A DNA stretch of 64,000 nt. Source: JACDAE01 sp963717195 (GTDB lineage Bacteria; Chloroflexota; Ktedonobacteria; Ktedonobacterales; Ktedonobacteraceae). The stretch covers positions 62,001 to 126,000 of the forward strand of contig CAVQVR010000015.1 in the NCBI GenBank assembly GCA_963717195.1, given 5' to 3'. The notes below the pieces were generated by a model, which had not been told where the DNA came from, made no database searches, and saw nothing but the letters and a program-made list of their open reading frames with translations. Of this stretch, positions 8,938-17,817 are shown one piece after another; positions within the stretch are counted from its first letter, which is position 1, and each line of letters opens with the position of its first letter. Made by a program: the position numbers and the translations under genes.

Positions 8938-10785
8938 CTATTTCCGCGCCAACTTTGCCATTACCACACCTTTTAACATGTTAATCTCCTCCACCTTGAA
9001 GAGTATGATTGCACCGAAGTAGATCACCACAGCCAGACCGCCCGCGATTAGCAAGGTCAAGAATTGTCCTATAATATGGTTGAGCGAGAAGAGCGCGATA
9101 TGGGCGAGTCCTAGCTGTACGGCCCAGGCGGCCACACCCATTAATAGTGCCGCAAAACCGATCTTCAGGATGGTGGGGATGGTGCTGCGTATGTTCAATG
9201 GACCGATGGCCATTCTGAGGAGGATCAGCAGAATGATCGACTGCGCGGAAATCTGCACAGTGTTGGCGAAGGCCAGCGCAGCTACGCCGATAGTTTGATA
9301 AAATGGGAGCGCTACAACAAGGTAAAAAAGGTAACAGACAATTCCTGTAACCACAGGCGTCTTGGTATTTTTTCGCGCATAAAATGCAGCGATGAGTAGC
9401 TGATCAAGTGCAACAAATGGTAGCTGATAGGCATAGTTTTGTAGGGCGAGAGCTGTCAGGTTGGCATTCGCTAAGCTATATTTATGATGCATAAATATCA
9501 GATATACGATTGGCAAGCGTAGTACGAGCAATCCTGTCATGGCTGGAAGCATCAACAATAAACCCAGGCGAAAACCAATCATCAGTGTTGTTTTGAAACG
9601 TTCGTCGTTGCCTTCGCGTGCCTGCTGGGAGAGTGTAGGCAACACTGCAACGGAAAGCGCTTGAGCTACAAGGCCTACCGGAAACTGGATTAAGGTAGTT
9701 GCCGCCGCCATCGCCGCAATTGCTGCTAAACGATCGCGAGTTGCATCTTGCAAATGAAGGTCCAGGTAAACCATAAACATAGAAAAAACATAACTGATTG
9801 CAATGGGTCCGTAAAGCTTAATAATCCGCCTTAGTGCCGGATGCTTGAGGTCCAGTACAAACATATAGTAGAGGTGTTGATTACGGACACCAGGTAGCAA
9901 CAGAACAATCTGACCGGTTGCACCTATAAGTAAACCAATCGGCAAGGCCAGAAAACCAATAGACTGTGAGCTTATGAGGCTAAATACTATGGCACCTACA
10001 ATGATGCCTGCATGATAAGAAGCAGTGGCAAAGGCAGGCCAACCAAACTCCTTGAGAGCGAAGAGAGCGGCCAGAAGTACGGCGAATGGTCCTAGAACCA
10101 CCAGCGAAAAGAAAATAATCTGCGAAAACTGGAGTGTGAGTGCCTTATCGGACGCTGGGGATTGTGATAACAAAATATTGATGAGCCAGGGAGAGACAAA
10201 AACATAAATGATGGAAGCGATTACTGCAATGATTAAAATCAAATTCACAACCGTAAACACGACTCGTCGCATTTCCTGGCGTTTTTCAGGTGCAGCATAA
10301 TCATTAAAAACCGGTATTAGAGCCCCATCAGTTGAACCATTAACCAGTAGTTGATAGAAAGTATTGATTGGTGTGATAGCGGCATTGAAAGAACCAGCGA
10401 TGGATGCTCCTAACAACGAAGTCACAGCAATCTGACGCACCATTCCCAACACGCTACTCCCGAGATTGCCGATGGAAACCAGTGCCGCCGATTTGACGAT
10501 GTGCCCTCGTCCAGTGGTAGGAGTTGCTTCAGTTGTTTCTACTATCGCGGCAGGTGCTTGCCCAACTATACCCACTGGAGTCGTCGTAGTATCTTCAACG
10601 CGAGGTATCACTTCCTCAGTTTGTTCAATGTGAGGTGTTTCCTCTTCGGCATTCATTGTTTCTTCAGTGGGCACAATTATTGGAGAAGAGGTTGCTTCGG
10701 CGTCCGTTGTTTCTTCAGGTTGTTCTTTTCCGTCCATATCTCCAGGTTGCGTTTTTGCGCTTTTTTCAATAGAATCTTTTGCCAT
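8938..10785 (-). CDS. murJ: lipid II flippase MurJ with acidic N-terminal extension
   Basis: MurJ/MviN family (MOP superfamily) flips lipid-linked peptidoglycan precursor across the membrane. From about residue 95 the protein reads I-V-K-S-A-A-L-V-S-I-G-N-L-G-S and then alternates about 14 hydrophobic helices to the end, with the family-typical R-Q-I-A-V-T-S-L-L-G and N-A-A-I-T-P-I-N segments. Residues 1-90 form an unusual Glu/Thr/Pro-rich, uncharacterised cytosolic extension absent from typical members (about 510 aa). It starts 18 bp after hldE2 and is the last gene of the tagA-hldE1-hldE2-murJ operon, linking it to polysaccharide and wall assembly. Confidence 0.88.
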   Translation of the reverse strand: MAKDSIEKSAKTQPGDMDGKEQPEETTDAEATSSPIIVPTEETMNAEEETPHIEQTEEVIPRVEDTTTTPVGIVGQAPAAIVETTEATPTTGRGHIVKSAALVSIGNLGSSVLGMVRQIAVTSLLGASIAGSFNAAITPINTFYQLLVNGSTDGALIPVFNDYAAPEKRQEMRRVVFTVVNLILIIAVIASIIYVFVSPWLINILLSQSPASDKALTLQFSQIIFFSLVVLGPFAVLLAALFALKEFGWPAFATASYHAGIIVGAIVFSLISSQSIGFLALPIGLLIGATGQIVLLLPGVRNQHLYYMFVLDLKHPALRRIIKLYGPIAISYVFSMFMVYLDLHLQDATRDRLAAIAAMAAATTLIQFPVGLVAQALSVAVLPTLSQQAREGNDERFKTTLMIGFRLGLLLMLPAMTGLLVLRLPIVYLIFMHHKYSLANANLTALALQNYAYQLPFVALDQLLIAAFYARKNTKTPVVTGIVCYLFYLVVALPFYQTIGVAALAFANTVQISAQSIILLILLRMAIGPLNIRSTIPTILKIGFAALLMGVAAWAVQLGLAHIALFSLNHIIGQFLTLLIAGGLAVVIYFGAIILFKVEEINMLKGVVMAKLARK

Positions 10786-10803
10786 AAGTATGAACTTCAG
10801 ACC

Positions 10804-11319
10804 TTACGATAAGCTCTTGATCTTCGCGATTAATTCCGTTGTTGAGTGATGCGGCAGATACGCAATGAGCCGCACGATACCTCCATACGCCTGCACCACT
10901 TTTGCCTCAGGCAAGCGGCTGGTGTCGGGGACACCACTCTGCGCACCAGCGTAATCGCCACCCTTCACATAAATCGCAGGTTGTACCAGTTCGATCAGAG
11001 AGCTTGCCGTCGCTTCAGCAAAGATTGTTACATAATCAATACATGTTAGCGCAGCCAGAATTTCGGCACGTTCTTTCTCCGGGACGAGTGGGCGTCCTGG
11101 TCCCTTGAGCAGACGTGTACTCTCGTCGCTGTTGAGAGCCAGGATCAGGAAATCGCCTAAATTGCGTGCCTCTTGCAGATAGCGCACGTGACCCAGGTGC
11201 AGTAGATCAAAGCAACCATTAGTGAAGACAGCGCGTTCTCCTGCATATTGTCTTGAATGCACCTCTTCAGCAAGTAGTTCGCGTGGCATAAATTTCAATT
11301 GAGAGAAAAGTTCATTCAT
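10804..11319 (-). CDS. hldE2: heptose 1-phosphate nucleotidyltransferase (HldE C-terminal type)
   Basis: Cytidylyltransferase-fold enzyme attaching a nucleotide to a sugar 1-phosphate; by family, D-glycero-beta-D-manno-heptose 1-phosphate adenylyltransferase (RfaE2). Residues about 28-45 hold V-F-T-N-G-C-F-D-L-L-H-L-G-H with the HxGH-type site, followed by L-N-S-D-E-S, E-R-A-E-I-L-A-A-L and V-K-G-G-D-Y. ATG 11319 overlaps the stop of the kinase gene in an ATGA, so translation is coupled. In many bacteria both activities are one HldE protein; here they are separate genes. The exact sugar cannot be read from sequence. Confidence 0.85.
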   Translation of the reverse strand: MNELFSQLKFMPRELLAEEVHSRQYAGERAVFTNGCFDLLHLGHVRYLQEARNLGDFLILALNSDESTRLLKGPGRPLVPEKERAEILAALTCIDYVTIFAEATASSLIELVQPAIYVKGGDYAGAQSGVPDTSRLPEAKVVQAYGGIVRLIAYLPHHSTTELIAKIKSLS

Positions 11320-12341
11320 CCAAGCACGCTCATCAATTCTTCTGGTGTATTGCTGGCACAACCAAGCCGCCTGACCACGAGTGCTGCCGCTGCGTTTGCC
11401 AGGTATGCCGCCTCGGCCATGCCGGCTCCTGCCGTCAGAGCCAGCGTAAATGTCGCCGCGACTGTATCACCGGCTCCATTTGTATCAACAATCTCGCTGG
11501 CATTGGGAAGGGTATGAACAGGCAGATGGAGAGGTGGCTTGCCCTCTTCAAATAGACTCATGCCTTCGCTGCCGCGTGTGATGAGGACGCTCCTCGCGTT
11601 ACTCCCGCTGAGCAGGCGCTGCCCGGCTTCATGCAATTCGGCCTGATTTGTAATGGTCATGCCCAGCGTCAGTTCGGCTTCCGGCTGATTTGGCGTAAGC
11701 GCGGTAACGCCCTGAAAGCGGAAGAGAGAACCGTGCGAGTCAACGACGATTACTTTGTTTAACGCACGCGCGGCAGGAATACAGGCCTGAATGATGTCGG
11801 GACTGATTACGCCATTTTCATAATCAGAGAGCACTATCGCATCGATGGAAGGAAGAATGGATTCGATATAGTTGAGAATCTGACGTTTGCAGGAATCTGA
11901 CAGATCCGAGGTATCCACACGGTCAATACGTACGATGTGCTGCTGAACGATCTGTGGGCTACCAGCCATGATACGTGTCTTGGTGGAAGTGGGACGTGTA
12001 ACATCGATACAGAGCCCTTCCTGGTGCATGTGCAGATCACTGATAGCCTTACGCAAACTCTGACCGGGGAGATCGTCACCGACAATTCCAGTCAAGAAGA
12101 CTTCTGCGCCTAATGAGCTGGCGTTGACTGCAACGTTGCTGGCACCACCGGGAATGGTTCGCTCTTCGTCCAATTCAAGAATTAAGACGGGCGCTTCACG
12201 AGAGATACGGGTGGGGCGTCCGATTAAATATTGATCGGCTACCATATCGCCGATGACCAGGATACGTTTGCCTTTAAAAGAAGCGATCAATGAACGCAAA
12301 CGTGCAGGAGTAGTTTCAGGGCTGGAGGCATCGAGTATCAT
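11316..12341 (-). CDS. hldE1: heptose 7-phosphate kinase (PfkB family)
   Basis: Ribokinase-fold sugar kinase, best matching the RfaE1/HldE kinase domain that makes heptose 1,7-bisphosphate. Seen: R-I-L-V-I-G-D-M-V-A-D-Q-Y near residue 25, P-G-G-A-S-N-V-A-V-N (the PfkB signature 1 region, about 85) and D-T-N-G-A-G-D-T-V-A-A-T-F (signature 2 with catalytic Asp, about 290). ATG 12341 shares its A with the TAA of the upstream glycosyltransferase gene (TAATG), so an earlier in-frame ATG at 12413 is unlikely. Its stop overlaps hldE2. Confidence 0.85.
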   Translation of the reverse strand: MILDASSPETTPARLRSLIASFKGKRILVIGDMVADQYLIGRPTRISREAPVLILELDEERTIPGGASNVAVNASSLGAEVFLTGIVGDDLPGQSLRKAISDLHMHQEGLCIDVTRPTSTKTRIMAGSPQIVQQHIVRIDRVDTSDLSDSCKRQILNYIESILPSIDAIVLSDYENGVISPDIIQACIPAARALNKVIVVDSHGSLFRFQGVTALTPNQPEAELTLGMTITNQAELHEAGQRLLSGSNARSVLITRGSEGMSLFEEGKPPLHLPVHTLPNASEIVDTNGAGDTVAATFTLALTAGAGMAEAAYLANAAAALVVRRLGCASNTPEELMSVLG

Positions 12342-13126
12342 TATTTGCCGCGCCCTTTCAATAGAACTACGATGGCACTTTGTGGAAGAGCAAGCATGCG
12401 ACGCCAGCGCCACGGTTCATGGTAAAGGCGGTAGAGCCATTCCAGTCCACTCCGTTGCATAATCTCCGGGGCCCGCTGCTTGCGACCGGAGAGAAAATCA
12501 TATGCACCACCGACGCCGATAGCCACAGCCGCAGGTAAGCGCGAGAGATTGCGATGGATCCACAGATCCTGCGCAGGAGCTCCGTAAGCGACACAGAGCA
12601 GATCGGGCTGCGTATTGCGCATACGTTCGATAATCTCAGTTTCTTCAGCGGGAGCAGGCGAACCAGCATAGGTGCCTGCAATCAACAGACCGGGAGCCAG
12701 CGCGCACAAACGTTCAGCCGCCAGTTCAGCCACGCCAGGTGCCGCACCAAGCAGATATAAGCGATACCCTTTGGTGGCACAACGTTTTGCCAGTTCAGGC
12801 AGCAGATCGGTCCCCGTAATGCGCTCGGGAACGGGTTCGCGCAAGTAGTGCGTGGCCCATACAATGCCCATACCATCGGCGACGACCAGCGCCGCCTCAT
12901 TTATAGTATGGCGAAACTCGCTATTGTGCTGTGCCGCCATCAAAAACTCAGGATTGACCGTTATAACCTGTTGACACTGCGCCTGATTGCCATTCTGACG
13001 GCGCAGTTCTATGATTTGCTCGATAGCATCTACTGCCTGCACCTGAGAAACACGATCCACGCGCACGCCTGCAACAAAGGCTGGCGCGGGTAAATGAAGG
13101 TAAGACATATCTACTGATAATGACAT
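12341..13126 (-). CDS. tagA: WecG/TagA/CpsF-family glycosyltransferase
   Basis: Family GT26: transfers an aminosugar (N-acetylmannosamine or related) onto a lipid-linked sugar during teichoic acid or exopolysaccharide synthesis, at the inner membrane face. The 261-residue protein shows the family order T-V-N-P-E-F-L (about 56), V-V-A-D-G-M-G-I-V-W (about 85), G-T-D-L-L-P (about 110), L-L-G-A-A-P-G-V (about 130), A-Y-G-A-P-A-Q-D (about 185), and G-V-G-G-A-Y-D-F-L-S-G then R-A-P-E-I-M-Q-R-S-G-L-E-W-L-Y-R-L near the C terminus. It is the first gene of the envelope operon. Acceptor and donor are not identifiable. Confidence 0.85.
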   Translation of the reverse strand: MSLSVDMSYLHLPAPAFVAGVRVDRVSQVQAVDAIEQIIELRRQNGNQAQCQQVITVNPEFLMAAQHNSEFRHTINEAALVVADGMGIVWATHYLREPVPERITGTDLLPELAKRCATKGYRLYLLGAAPGVAELAAERLCALAPGLLIAGTYAGSPAPAEETEIIERMRNTQPDLLCVAYGAPAQDLWIHRNLSRLPAAVAIGVGGAYDFLSGRKQRAPEIMQRSGLEWLYRLYHEPWRWRRMLALPQSAIVVLLKGRGK

Positions 13127-13162
13127 ATATACTTCTCAAAAACTTTTTTTGTTATGTGTATC

Positions 13163-13250
13163 GGGGTAGGGGCGTCACCTTGCGTGCGCCCGTGTGCCAG
13201 GGACTTAGCTCATTGGAGAGCGGGCGCACGCAAGGTGACGCCCCTACCCC
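13163..13250. repeat. perfect 30-bp inverted repeat
   Basis: Arms 13163-13192 and 13221-13250 are exact reverse complements (each 30 bp, containing GGGGCGTCACCTTGCG), with a 28-bp loop. It sits between the tagA start and the DUF503 gene. A solo right arm occurs at 5122-5149. Position downstream of nothing coding on the plus strand argues against a simple terminator; on the minus strand it follows the DUF503 gene. Confidence 0.85.
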
Positions 13251-13277
13251 ACAATACGCCAGATAGACAGAGATCCT

Positions 13278-13568
13278 CTACCAATGCATTACTTCGCTCT
13301 CGATATTAGAAAGAACTATGTCGGGACGCGATTCCTCGATATACTGTCGCACACGCTCAAGTATTTCGCTGGCATGCTGACCGCTATTGCTGACGCAGGT
13401 AATACCGAGAATGGCAATCTGCCAGCGATCGTTCTCATCGACTTCTGCGCTAGCGACCTCGAACTGATTGCGCACACGCGCAAGAACGGACTTAACGATC
13501 TGCCGTTTTTCCTTTAACGAGTGGCATTCCGGCAGATGTAACGTGATTTTGCATGCACCTATAACCAT
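13278..13568 (-). CDS. DUF503 family protein (YlxP-like)
   Basis: Small cytosolic protein of the DUF503/YlxP family, elsewhere found beside rbfA and truB and suspected in ribosome maturation; biochemical role not established. The family N terminus V-I-G-A-C-K-I-T-L-H-L-P and the S-L-K-E-K-R-Q-I-V-K-S box are clear. ATG 13568 is chosen from this homology. No ribosome site is visible, but TATACT lies about six bases before the ATG, so the transcript may be leaderless. No rbfA or truB neighbour is present. Confidence 0.8.
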   Translation of the reverse strand: MVIGACKITLHLPECHSLKEKRQIVKSVLARVRNQFEVASAEVDENDRWQIAILGITCVSNSGQHASEILERVRQYIEESRPDIVLSNIESEVMHW

Positions 13569-13703
13569 GTGAGTAGTATAACACAAAGATTTTTGCATTA
13601 AGACTATAAGGTACTATGTGGCCTTTTGCTGCTGTGTGATAAGAAATGAGGACGGTGTGGTTGTGGCTAAGAGGCAAAGAAGGAAGTGGAGGAGTGGTGA
13701 TCT

Positions 13704-14444
13704 TCACTCGATCGATTGCCAAAACAGGTTTGCCAGTTGTACATAACCAGCCGCGCTTGGATGAAAGCCATCGCCACTTATATACTCGGGATGCGAGGTG
13801 AGCAGACTGGCCTGTGCCATCAGGTTCACGACGCCAACGTTATAGCGGCTGGCAATGCTGGCGATACCGGCATTCCAGCGCTGAATCGTTGCTAGTATGG
13901 TTGCCTTTTGCTGCTTATTGAAACTAGATAAGAGCGGGAGCCGCGTGAGGTCAGGAAGATTTGCCATAATGATGCGAGAGTGTGTCCCGCTGCGCAAGCG
14001 CATCAGGAGCGTATTTAAGTCCTGCATATAGCTATTGTAAGGGACATTGGCGATAAGATCGTTTGTCACAAGCCAGATGGTGATCAGGCGCGGATTTGTC
14101 GAGAGCGCAATGGGCAATTCCTCGCTAAGTGCCGCATGCAGGTGAATACCACTCACTCCCAGATTGACAAGATGCGATCCCCCTGGAAGCTTTTGCTCCA
14201 GGAGAGGGACATAACCCTGGGTTGCGGGTCGGTTTGTGCCAACGCCGACAGCGTCTGACGCTCCCAGGGCCACATAGGTTACCGGTCCGGCAAGCAGTTG
14301 CTGACCAGAAACGGGCTGTACCGGGCCTGGTGGCGGTGTTGGTTTTGGATTGGTTGTGTTGCCACAGGCTGCCAGGGTGAAGGCAATAATGAGCGCAAAC
14401 AGCAGTGGAATACGTCGGTAATTGAGTTGTGGATATATTTTCAT
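13704..14444 (-). CDS. SGNH/GDSL-type esterase lipoprotein
   Basis: Secreted serine hydrolase. A lipoprotein signal ends at L-A-A-C-G-N (Cys about residue 27), followed by a Pro-rich linker. The SGNH blocks are present: A-L-G-A-S-D-A (block I, catalytic Ser in G-A-S-D), N-L-G-V-S-G-I (Gly block), W-L-V-T-N-D-L (Asn block) and D-G-F-H-P-S (catalytic Asp and His, block V). So it is a membrane-anchored esterase/lipase-like hydrolase facing outwards. Substrate unknown. Stand-alone gene. Confidence 0.85.
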   Translation of the reverse strand: MKIYPQLNYRRIPLLFALIIAFTLAACGNTTNPKPTPPPGPVQPVSGQQLLAGPVTYVALGASDAVGVGTNRPATQGYVPLLEQKLPGGSHLVNLGVSGIHLHAALSEELPIALSTNPRLITIWLVTNDLIANVPYNSYMQDLNTLLMRLRSGTHSRIIMANLPDLTRLPLLSSFNKQQKATILATIQRWNAGIASIASRYNVGVVNLMAQASLLTSHPEYISGDGFHPSAAGYVQLANLFWQSIE

Positions 14445-14509
14445 CGCTGGTCCATTTTGGATACCCCTGCGCTTCTATGCATGGGGAGGGAAAAATGGGC
14501 GCTCGCCTG

Positions 14510-14720
14510 GCTGCGCTCGCCTGTGCCAAAACCAGCCCCTTTCGGGGGAGCGTTTTCTGTGGGAACGCTCAAAACCCCTCTGGTTTCCCAGGTAATGTTT
14601 TCCTCGACATTACTCACCCCTGGCTGGGTCTGGTCAGGTAGGCTTGTCTAACAGCCTCAACCAAAGCGCTGAACAGTTCTTACAAGCCTCTGCCCTTCAG
14701 GCGTGGGGTTCCTGACCCTC
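14510..14720 (+). other. dense hairpin region, possible IS200/IS605-derived end
   Basis: Inside the 345-bp gap, AACCAG (14530-14535) pairs with CTGGTT (14580-14585) around two internal stems, CCCC-GGGG and GAGCGTT-AACGCTC. Further stems follow: GTAATGT-ACATTAC, AGGCT-AGCCT (14640-14657) and a terminal GCGTGGGGTT segment that recalls right ends of IS200/IS605 elements. No coding capacity. It could be a relic of such an element or a structured RNA; sequence alone does not decide. Confidence 0.35.
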
Positions 14721-14789
14721 GTTAGAAGATCCATGCAGTGAAAAGCAAAAGGTCTATGGCGTAGTAAACGCCGATAGGCCCGTCAGCGG

Positions 14790-16295
14790 TCATTTGTCGG
14801 CTAGATCTCCATTATCATCTTCGGTGATCGAATACGGTGGCACGTCGCCGGGTACGTTGTATGGTCCCGAGGATCCATTGTTCTGAGGCACATCTTTCTG
14901 TGCTACTGGTACCAGAAGGTCATTGGAGATAGCTTTGACCAGGCGTTCAACGCGATCCCAGCGTGCCGGGTAGCTATCGGCGTAGAACTTCTCTTTGCCC
15001 TCGCCATCGTAGATGTAGAGCATGTATTCCTGATCATTGTAGCTATATTGCACACCAGTGCAGGGCACACGCACCAGTTCAACAACCTGTAAGGTTGCAC
15101 GTGAAGCGGCCTGAGAATCCTGGACAGGATTCTGCGGGCTGGCACTTTCGGATTGCACCATATCGACGGTTGCACGCCAAACATCCATCGGCACACCCTC
15201 AGGGGGAGCTTCGGAATGGAGCGTCTCGTTGATCTCGGCGTTATAGATAAGATCACCGCTTGCCTTGGCCAATTGTTGCGCCGGAATAGGCGTTTCACCA
15301 ATGATCCGTGTCTGCGTGCGCAGATCGAAGCGACGCACAATCTCGCGATGGCGTACGATTTTTCCCGTTCTACCACAGGTAACACATGGAATCGTCCTGG
15401 CACCCTGGCAGACCTCACATACACGCTTGCCGTTGCCACAGGTGCAATCAACCTCACCCTTCACACAATCGGGGCAAGGAATCGTTGGTCCCTTACCAGC
15501 AGGATCGCTATTCGCGAGGTTAGGCATCGGTACGCCTTGCTGGCGAATACCCTCAAAGACATCCGCAACTTTGCCTCCAACCGAACCTACGACGTTCTCG
15601 GCCTGTTTCTTAAAGAAGGGCTTTTTCTCCTTTACCGACCAGTCGGCCACGTAGCCACGACCACGACAGGTGGTACAGCGCTTCTTGGTACGTCCCTTAC
15701 AATCGGGGCAGACAACCCAGCCACGACCGGCACAATTGGAGCAGAGTACATGCCCGGTCCCGTTACAGGCCGTACATGATACAATCTCGTCCAATCCTTC
15801 CAGCTTTGTACGCGTCACGGGTGCCTTGAGACCGACTACCGGGGGTAACTCGTAGTCCCATACAGGCAGAAGTGGCTTTGGTACAGTGGTGGTGCGACCA
15901 GTATATGGCTCCGAGACGACCTCCATACTGCGCGTTTCCCAGCGAGTCTCTAGCGAGATCTCCCACACTTCGTCACTACCCCACGAAATCAGGTCCATAT
16001 AGGTACCCAGTTCTCGTGCCACGCGCCAGTTCTCATTGCTCCACAGGTTTACCAGTTGGCGAATACGCTGCTCCTCAACATCGTCGGCCTGGCGTGGTGT
16101 AGGAACAGTCTGGGCCTGCTGCCAGTAATCGCCAGCTTTATCCGCTACACGCTTGAGGCGCTGTGATGCCTCGCTGGCCCCTTTTGTCACCGCTCGTCTA
16201 ATATCTTCTATGCGTTTATCTAGATTGTTTTGATCAGGCTGACCATTATTCGCAGCATTGGGATCTTGTCCATACTGCCCATACTCGTCGCCCAT
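14790..16295 (-). CDS. DnaJ-type zinc-finger (CxxCxGxG) protein lacking a J domain
   Basis: 501 residues from ATG 16295, nine bases after AGGGAGG. Residues about 175-325 carry repeated cysteine motifs: C-T-A-C-N-G-T-G, C-S-N-C-A-G-R-G, C-P-D-C-K-G-R, C-T-T-C-R-G-R-G, then after a linker C-P-D-C-V-K-G, C-E-V-C-Q-G-A and C-V-T-C-G-R-T-G. This is at least seven CxxC units, more than the four of DnaJ. No HPD-bearing J domain exists. The N-terminal 70 residues are Gln/Asn-rich and helical, the C-terminal part is mixed and ends in an acidic tail. No signal or membrane segment, so probably cytosolic. It may be a chaperone-like or protein-binding scaffold; function is not established. Confidence 0.75.
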   Translation of the reverse strand: MGDEYGQYGQDPNAANNGQPDQNNLDKRIEDIRRAVTKGASEASQRLKRVADKAGDYWQQAQTVPTPRQADDVEEQRIRQLVNLWSNENWRVARELGTYMDLISWGSDEVWEISLETRWETRSMEVVSEPYTGRTTTVPKPLLPVWDYELPPVVGLKAPVTRTKLEGLDEIVSCTACNGTGHVLCSNCAGRGWVVCPDCKGRTKKRCTTCRGRGYVADWSVKEKKPFFKKQAENVVGSVGGKVADVFEGIRQQGVPMPNLANSDPAGKGPTIPCPDCVKGEVDCTCGNGKRVCEVCQGARTIPCVTCGRTGKIVRHREIVRRFDLRTQTRIIGETPIPAQQLAKASGDLIYNAEINETLHSEAPPEGVPMDVWRATVDMVQSESASPQNPVQDSQAASRATLQVVELVRVPCTGVQYSYNDQEYMLYIYDGEGKEKFYADSYPARWDRVERLVKAISNDLLVPVAQKDVPQNNGSSGPYNVPGDVPPYSITEDDNGDLADK

Positions 16296-16410
16296 AAGCT
16301 CATGCCTCCCTTTATAGTACACCGATTGCTTTGCGACTGCGCAATAATCTCTGTGCTTGTCATCTCTCCTGTATATACGCCCGATCTTTATAGGGGTTGT
16401 AGGCTATTGA

Positions 16411-17592
16411 TCATAATAGCGCTACAATCTCTTGCTGGATAGGTCCGCCAGTCACTTCAGCATCATTCACATGAATTAACAGATTGACCTCGCTGCGAAT
16501 GCCAAACTCGGGCAGGTAGATGCCAGGTTCAACCGAGCAACAGGTATTGGGTAACAGAGCACGAGCATCCTGTGTCTCAAAGTTGTCCAGATTCGCGCCG
16601 TTGCCATGCTCGAACGTGGTAATGCTGTGACCGGTACGATGCACAAAGTAGTCGCCGTACCCTGCACTTATAATAACATGACGTGTTACATCGTCAACCT
16701 CGCGCCCCTCAACGCGTCCACCTGCCGCCAGGCGCTCACGCACAAAAGCGATTCCCGTATCACGAGCGCTACGTACCACCTCAAACACCTTGCGTTGTTG
16801 CTCAGGAATCTCGTCGCGTGTGCCTGCAAAAGCTACCCACGTATAGTCGGCATAAATGGCGTCCTCCTGTGGGAAACGCGCCCAGAAGTCGAAGAGAAGC
16901 AAGTTGCCATGCTGGATAGGGCTACATAACGTACCGGTCGGCATATAGTGAGGATTGCTGGCATTAGCATTCACGGCTACAATTGGCGGCTCCTGTACGC
17001 TCAAACCCAAGTGTTCGATCAAGGCCACGAAGCGCTGCTGCACCTGATATTCGTCAAGCGCGATATTTGCACGCAAATTCTCGCTCAACTCAGCAAATAG
17101 CTGATCCTTAGCTGCGATTAGACGCTGCCCGGCTTCACGATGACTGCGCAACTGATCTGTGCTCAACTGGGCAACGAAATATTGCGATAGGTTGGCTGAG
17201 CTGGCAACCTCGATTCCAAAAGAACGGATCAGTTCAAGCGTCCCGGCATCCACGCGCGAAACATAAGGAATAGCATTCATGGGAGAGTATTCCATCGCTA
17301 CCGTTGTAGCACTTCCTGTCGTTGAGCGCAGATGCTCTTGCATCTCACTCCAGGTGCGATAGACAAGCTGGTTGCCCGGCAGCAATCTTAGCACATGGGA
17401 CTCAACCGCGCTCACTATAGCAACTGGAGTTCCTTCCGCTGGTACAAAATAGAACCAGCGGCGTGTGTACATTTCCTCTTGAGGAAGATCAAGCACCTGG
17501 TATGCGATGGGATTTGCTTTGCGAAAATCATAAAAAAGCCAGCCGTCGAGCCTCTCGGCACGTAATAACTGTTGAATGCGTTCTAAATTCAT
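16411..17592 (-). CDS. M24 family Xaa-Pro peptidase
   Basis: Metallopeptidase of the creatinase/aminopeptidase P fold, 393 residues. The N-terminal domain (1-165) carries M-E-Y-S-P-M-N-A-I-P, the catalytic domain follows. Metal ligands are recognisable in order: L-L-F-D-F-W and A-D-Y-T-W for the two Asp, H-R-T-G-H-S-I for His, S-V-E-P-G-I-Y and R-S-E-V-N-L-L for the two Glu. It should cleave an N-terminal residue before Pro from short peptides in the cytosol. No signal peptide. Spacing to neighbours suggests a monocistronic unit. Confidence 0.87.
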   Translation of the reverse strand: MNLERIQQLLRAERLDGWLFYDFRKANPIAYQVLDLPQEEMYTRRWFYFVPAEGTPVAIVSAVESHVLRLLPGNQLVYRTWSEMQEHLRSTTGSATTVAMEYSPMNAIPYVSRVDAGTLELIRSFGIEVASSANLSQYFVAQLSTDQLRSHREAGQRLIAAKDQLFAELSENLRANIALDEYQVQQRFVALIEHLGLSVQEPPIVAVNANASNPHYMPTGTLCSPIQHGNLLLFDFWARFPQEDAIYADYTWVAFAGTRDEIPEQQRKVFEVVRSARDTGIAFVRERLAAGGRVEGREVDDVTRHVIISAGYGDYFVHRTGHSITTFEHGNGANLDNFETQDARALLPNTCCSVEPGIYLPEFGIRSEVNLLIHVNDAEVTGGPIQQEIVALL

Positions 17593-17817
17593 TATGAGGT
17601 CTCTTCTCTCTATTTTAGGAATTTACGATGATCAGCAAGCAATCTATCAGAGAATGAGCGCGTATGTGGCTCTCGGTAAAAGAAATTATACCATCGAAAA
17701 GATTGTAAAATTCCATATTAAATAGTACAGTTGAGACCACCATAAAATTCCCCTGGAAGGATAGAATGAGAGAACACGGTGAGTGAGCAAGGAGCAGAAA
17801 AAGGAGGTAAGGAAGTC

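Noticed and set aside
14444..14790. tRNA or small regulatory RNA gene
   Set aside because: No cloverleaf with acceptor and anticodon arms can be formed; stems recall an insertion-sequence end instead.
15153..15779. Open frame on the plus strand over the zinc-finger gene
   Set aside because: Antisense to the Cys-motif protein; no ribosome site or family.
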